This document shows, piece by piece, positions 60,905-64,000 of a DNA stretch of 64,000 bases. How positions within the stretch are numbered: the first letter of the stretch is position 1; each line of letters opens with the position of its first letter. Made by a program: the position numbers and the translations under genes. The notes beneath the pieces were generated by a model, which searched no databases, was not told the origin of the DNA, and was given only the letters and a program-made list of their open reading frames with translations. Origin of the DNA: Mycteria americana. Lineage: Eukaryota > Chordata > Aves > Ciconiiformes > Ciconiidae. The stretch is from contig NC_134365.1 in assembly GCF_035582795.1 (NCBI RefSeq), positions 135,497,077 to 135,561,076 of the forward strand. Reading direction: 5' to 3'.

Positions 60905-63010
60905 TTTTCCATTTATACTACAAATTGTTATCAGTGATTTTTCTATTACAAGGAATACACTGAACACTTAAAATACATATTGGAATTGCTGATTGTATAA
61001 GTAGAAACAAGCTGAGAATTCTTCTGTCAGGGGAGGCAATGAGCAAACTTGGGAGGATCCAATTGAAGATGAGGTTATAGTTCTTGCACTTCAAATAAAT
61101 CTGAGATCTGCACCTTTCTAGCTCTCATGGAAAACAAAACCAGATGGAGTTAGAACACTGAGCAGTGGCACAAGTTAAGCCAACTTTAGTCATAACAAAA
61201 AGGATGCCCAGTACATCATCTGTGTATATCAGACATACCACTATGGAAGGACTTAATCACGTGCTTGGATCCTTGAATCCTCTTAGATAAAAATGTACTA
61301 ACATTGTTATAGTTTGGGTCAGGTCATTGCAAGGATATTCACATATGCCAAATACTTATTCAGATAACTTCTATTTCATGTTGGGGGGGGGGGGGTGTTA
61401 AGTTTAAGAACTAATCAGAAGTACTTTATAAAAACTAACATTCAGACTTTGCTTTAAGGCAGTTTTGGTGTACTGACATTGCTTTCAATTTTTTAAACTT
61501 CATTTTTACACATTTCTTGAACCTTAAGCAGTCAAATATCAATGCTTATATACATCTGAAGTGTAAGGCAAGGCTTGCAGGAAACGCTTCAAGTTAAATT
61601 TCACTTGTTCTTCTGATTGCCACATTTCCTTTTGCCAAACTATGTCAATTGATCTTGCAGGGATGGTATTAATATTCTCCTGTAATAGCTTTAGCTATTG
61701 TAGCTACAAGAGAACTATTTATTGAAGAGTAATCAACTTGCCATACCAACTTAATGTTCTTTCAAGTATCCTCCTATATGCATTTTTATTAAGATAGAAG
61801 TTGAAAGTTTAAAAATGGAAGCATACATGTATTTTAGAATCAAATAGAACTTGATTTTATGGAAGTGTGGTATTGAAATATTGCTGTATACTTTTTGTAT
61901 AGGAAATCATGTTGCCTAGAATTTCGGGGCATAAAATTCACCAGATAGTTTCTAAAAGCTCTATATGATTTAAGATCAGTTTGGGTTTTAATTTTGTAGC
62001 TCAATAATAATCACTCAGTGAAGTTTGAATGATGGGGAAGAACATGGGGTGGTAACATAGAGAAGACAAATAATGATGCAGGAGAGATGCATAGTTTAAA
62101 AAAATCAGAGGAAAGCAAGTAGAAAGATGGAGTAACTTTTAAACTTATGGTGAGAAGAATGGGTTGTCACTAGAGGATTTATATCCCATCTCTAAATTTA
62201 GGCTATTTTTATTGAATATTTTATTATTAAAATAGTACTGAAAGCTGTGTGTTGACATCTTGATACTGATTAAGAACTGGCGTATAATTTTTTCATCAAA
62301 TATTTCTGGACTAACTTGGTTCAAAAAGAAAAATAGACCTGTTTTCCCAGTGAACTGAGTACTAAACATATTGCTGATTCTTGTCAGAGAGCACCCAGAT
62401 AAAGTTCTATACAATGTAAGCTTTGAAATATTTGTATTTTAATAATATAAAATTCATTTGTTTGCATTGAGTCTCTTTTTTTTTTTTTTTCTTCTACTGG
62501 AAATTGGAGGAACTCTTACTGTAAGGTATATTGGAGGAAATGATCCTTTATAACCTTGCAACTCTCTCTTAAATAAAACTGACAAAAGTACTAGTCTAGT
62601 CAGCTACTGTAAGGAAACAAGTGCTCTTTTCTACTGTGACTTTAAGTCTGTCCTGCCTTAAGGATTTAAAAAAGATTGAGCAGTGTGTTTTTCTGTTGCA
62701 TTACAACCGTGCCAAAATATGAGAGACTTGGACTTATTATAATTTGCAGAATTGCCTCAAATTATTTTGATGCGCTTGGCTAGGCTGCTCTCTCATGCTT
62801 AGAATACTCCAGGACCCAGCTGCAGGTCTGTGCCTGTAGCTTCAGGAGAACAGCATCCACCTCTCGCTTGTGCCTCTTCCATCCATGCTGCAGCCTGGCC
62901 CTTTGCTCGCCTCTTTCCTCTGCCCCACCAGGAAGAATCAGCCTTTCGGGTCGTAGAGCGGCAGCACAAGACACTGGGTTTTATTTTCCTATTCTTTTGG
63001 AGACCAGGCA
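60905..63010 (+). other. Presumed intron, nothing recognised
   Basis: AT-rich DNA with a G run (61383-61396) and T runs (about 62478-62491). The GC-richer segment at 62780-62960 has frames on both strands but no recognisable protein. Confidence 0.5.
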
Positions 63011-63374
63011 TTTAACCTGGAGAAGAGAAGGTCTGGGGGGGACCTCATCACTGTATTCCAGTACTTAGAGGGTAGCTACAAAGAGGACGGAAGCTCTGTC
63101 TTCATAAGGAGCCACATGGAGAAGGCAAGGGGCAACGGGTATGAGCTGTACTGGGAGAGGTTTCATCTTGATAAAGGATTTTTTTACAGTCAGAACAATA
63201 ATCACTGGAACAACCTCCCGAGGGATATGGTAGAGTCCCCATCACTAGAGTTTTTCAAGATGTGATTGGACAGGCTGCTAGATAATCTCATGTGGGTTCC
63301 CTTTCCCATGAAAGGTTGGACCAGATGATCTTTCGAGGTCCTTTCCAGCCTGGGCTGTGCTGTGGTTCTATGAA
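63011..63374 (+). mobile_element. CR1 LINE 3' end, decayed copy
   Basis: It starts with tttaacctggagaagagaag, continues through gacctcatcactgtattcc, gtacttagagggtagctac, ggcaaggggcaacgg and the tggaacaacctcccgaggg motif, and ends with ttggaccagatgatctttcgaggtcctttccagc and ggttctatgaa. These are standard plus-orientation CR1 3' landmarks. Stops break the ORF2 C-terminus. Confidence 0.9.
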
Positions 63375-64000
63375 CGTGCAACCCCGCCCTCATCTTCAGA
63401 GGACAAACTTTAGAAAGCAACAAGCAAATTACATATTCGCAGTACCAAAACTGAAGTTTTGGAGTAAGACCTAACGTGTGATTTTTGTAAGGCAAGCCCA
63501 TATATGGTTTCTCTGTGTGGCCTAGAGCTGCTCTGGGCCAGGAGCACCTGCTGCGTGGCTGGCAGGCTGGGGTGGGGGGTTGCTGTGGCTGGCAAAGCCC
63601 GTGGAAGTGTCCAAACCACCTTCCCCTGTGAATGGGGTGGCTGGGTGCCACGGAGAGACTTCAATTCATGGTCCTGAGGAAGGATGCCGGTTTTCTGGCT
63701 GAGGGCTTTTCAAGCTCCCCAAAAGAGCGAGCGTGCGTGGGGCGCGTGGGTTTGCTTGCAGCTAGTGTACTGGAGCATGCCAGTTGCCTCTGACAGCAGG
63801 AGAGGGGCTGGTGGCACTTGCCCTGCTGAGGAAGTCAGGTGAGCCCCCGCGGTGCCTTGGGGCCTTCCTGGGGCAGTTTGCAAACCAGGGGAGAAGGTGC
63901 GGTGGTGGGATGCAGGGCAGTTGTGCTGGAAGCTGCAGGGCTGCAGGAACAAAGGGCATCGGACATGGCAGAAGGCTTTTTGTTTGAGGTGTAAGGTTTT
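63375..64000 (+). other. Presumed intron, GC-richer, nothing recognised
   Basis: Moderately GC-rich end of the window with several CpGs near 63725-63750. There are open frames on both strands but no domain, splice pattern or repeat family that I can name. Confidence 0.45.

Overview
The window looks like a piece of a bird nuclear genome. The evidence is a set of CR1-type LINE fragments with recognisable reverse-transcriptase peptides, an avian-style ERVK-like LTR element primed by tRNA-Lys, an AT-rich non-coding background broken by one sharp CpG island, and an EIF1AX gene whose exons match the vertebrate protein almost residue for residue. I cannot name the species.

Layout. Bases 1-6582 hold the 3' half of EIF1AX on the plus strand: five coding exons for residues 35-144 of translation initiation factor eIF1A, then a 3' UTR. 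The first two exons lie upstream of the window. From about 7 kb to 33 kb there is intergenic DNA. It holds three CR1 fragments in minus orientation (a fourth lies in the EIF1AX intron at 1-520), one of them split by a 2.6-kb LTR element (21852-24435). The LTR element has two 596-597 bp LTRs, a PBS, a PPT and an internal 48-bp minisatellite, but no recognisable gag, pol or env. A roughly 300-bp sequence occurs twice in direct orientation on either side of this block (18613 and 26300).

A CpG island at about 33.3-34.6 kb holds a 43-bp candidate first coding exon on the plus strand (33939-33981) with a good splice donor. Its 14 codons resemble the N-terminal region of MAP7-family microtubule proteins. 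In human Xp22 the gene immediately downstream of EIF1AX, in the same orientation, is MAP7D2, so MAP7D2 is the best guess. The rest of the window (about 34-64 kb) would then be its first intron; I found no second exon. That stretch contains two plus-strand CR1 3' ends (56.1 and 63.0 kb), a small CR1 tail (60.9 kb) and simple repeats.

The genes do not form a functional unit beyond conserved synteny: eIF1A acts in start-codon scanning, and MAP7-family proteins bind microtubules and recruit kinesin-1. I see no tRNA, rRNA, convincing snoRNA or CRISPR array. The most unusual object is the gene-poor LTR element with its internal coding-length minisatellite.
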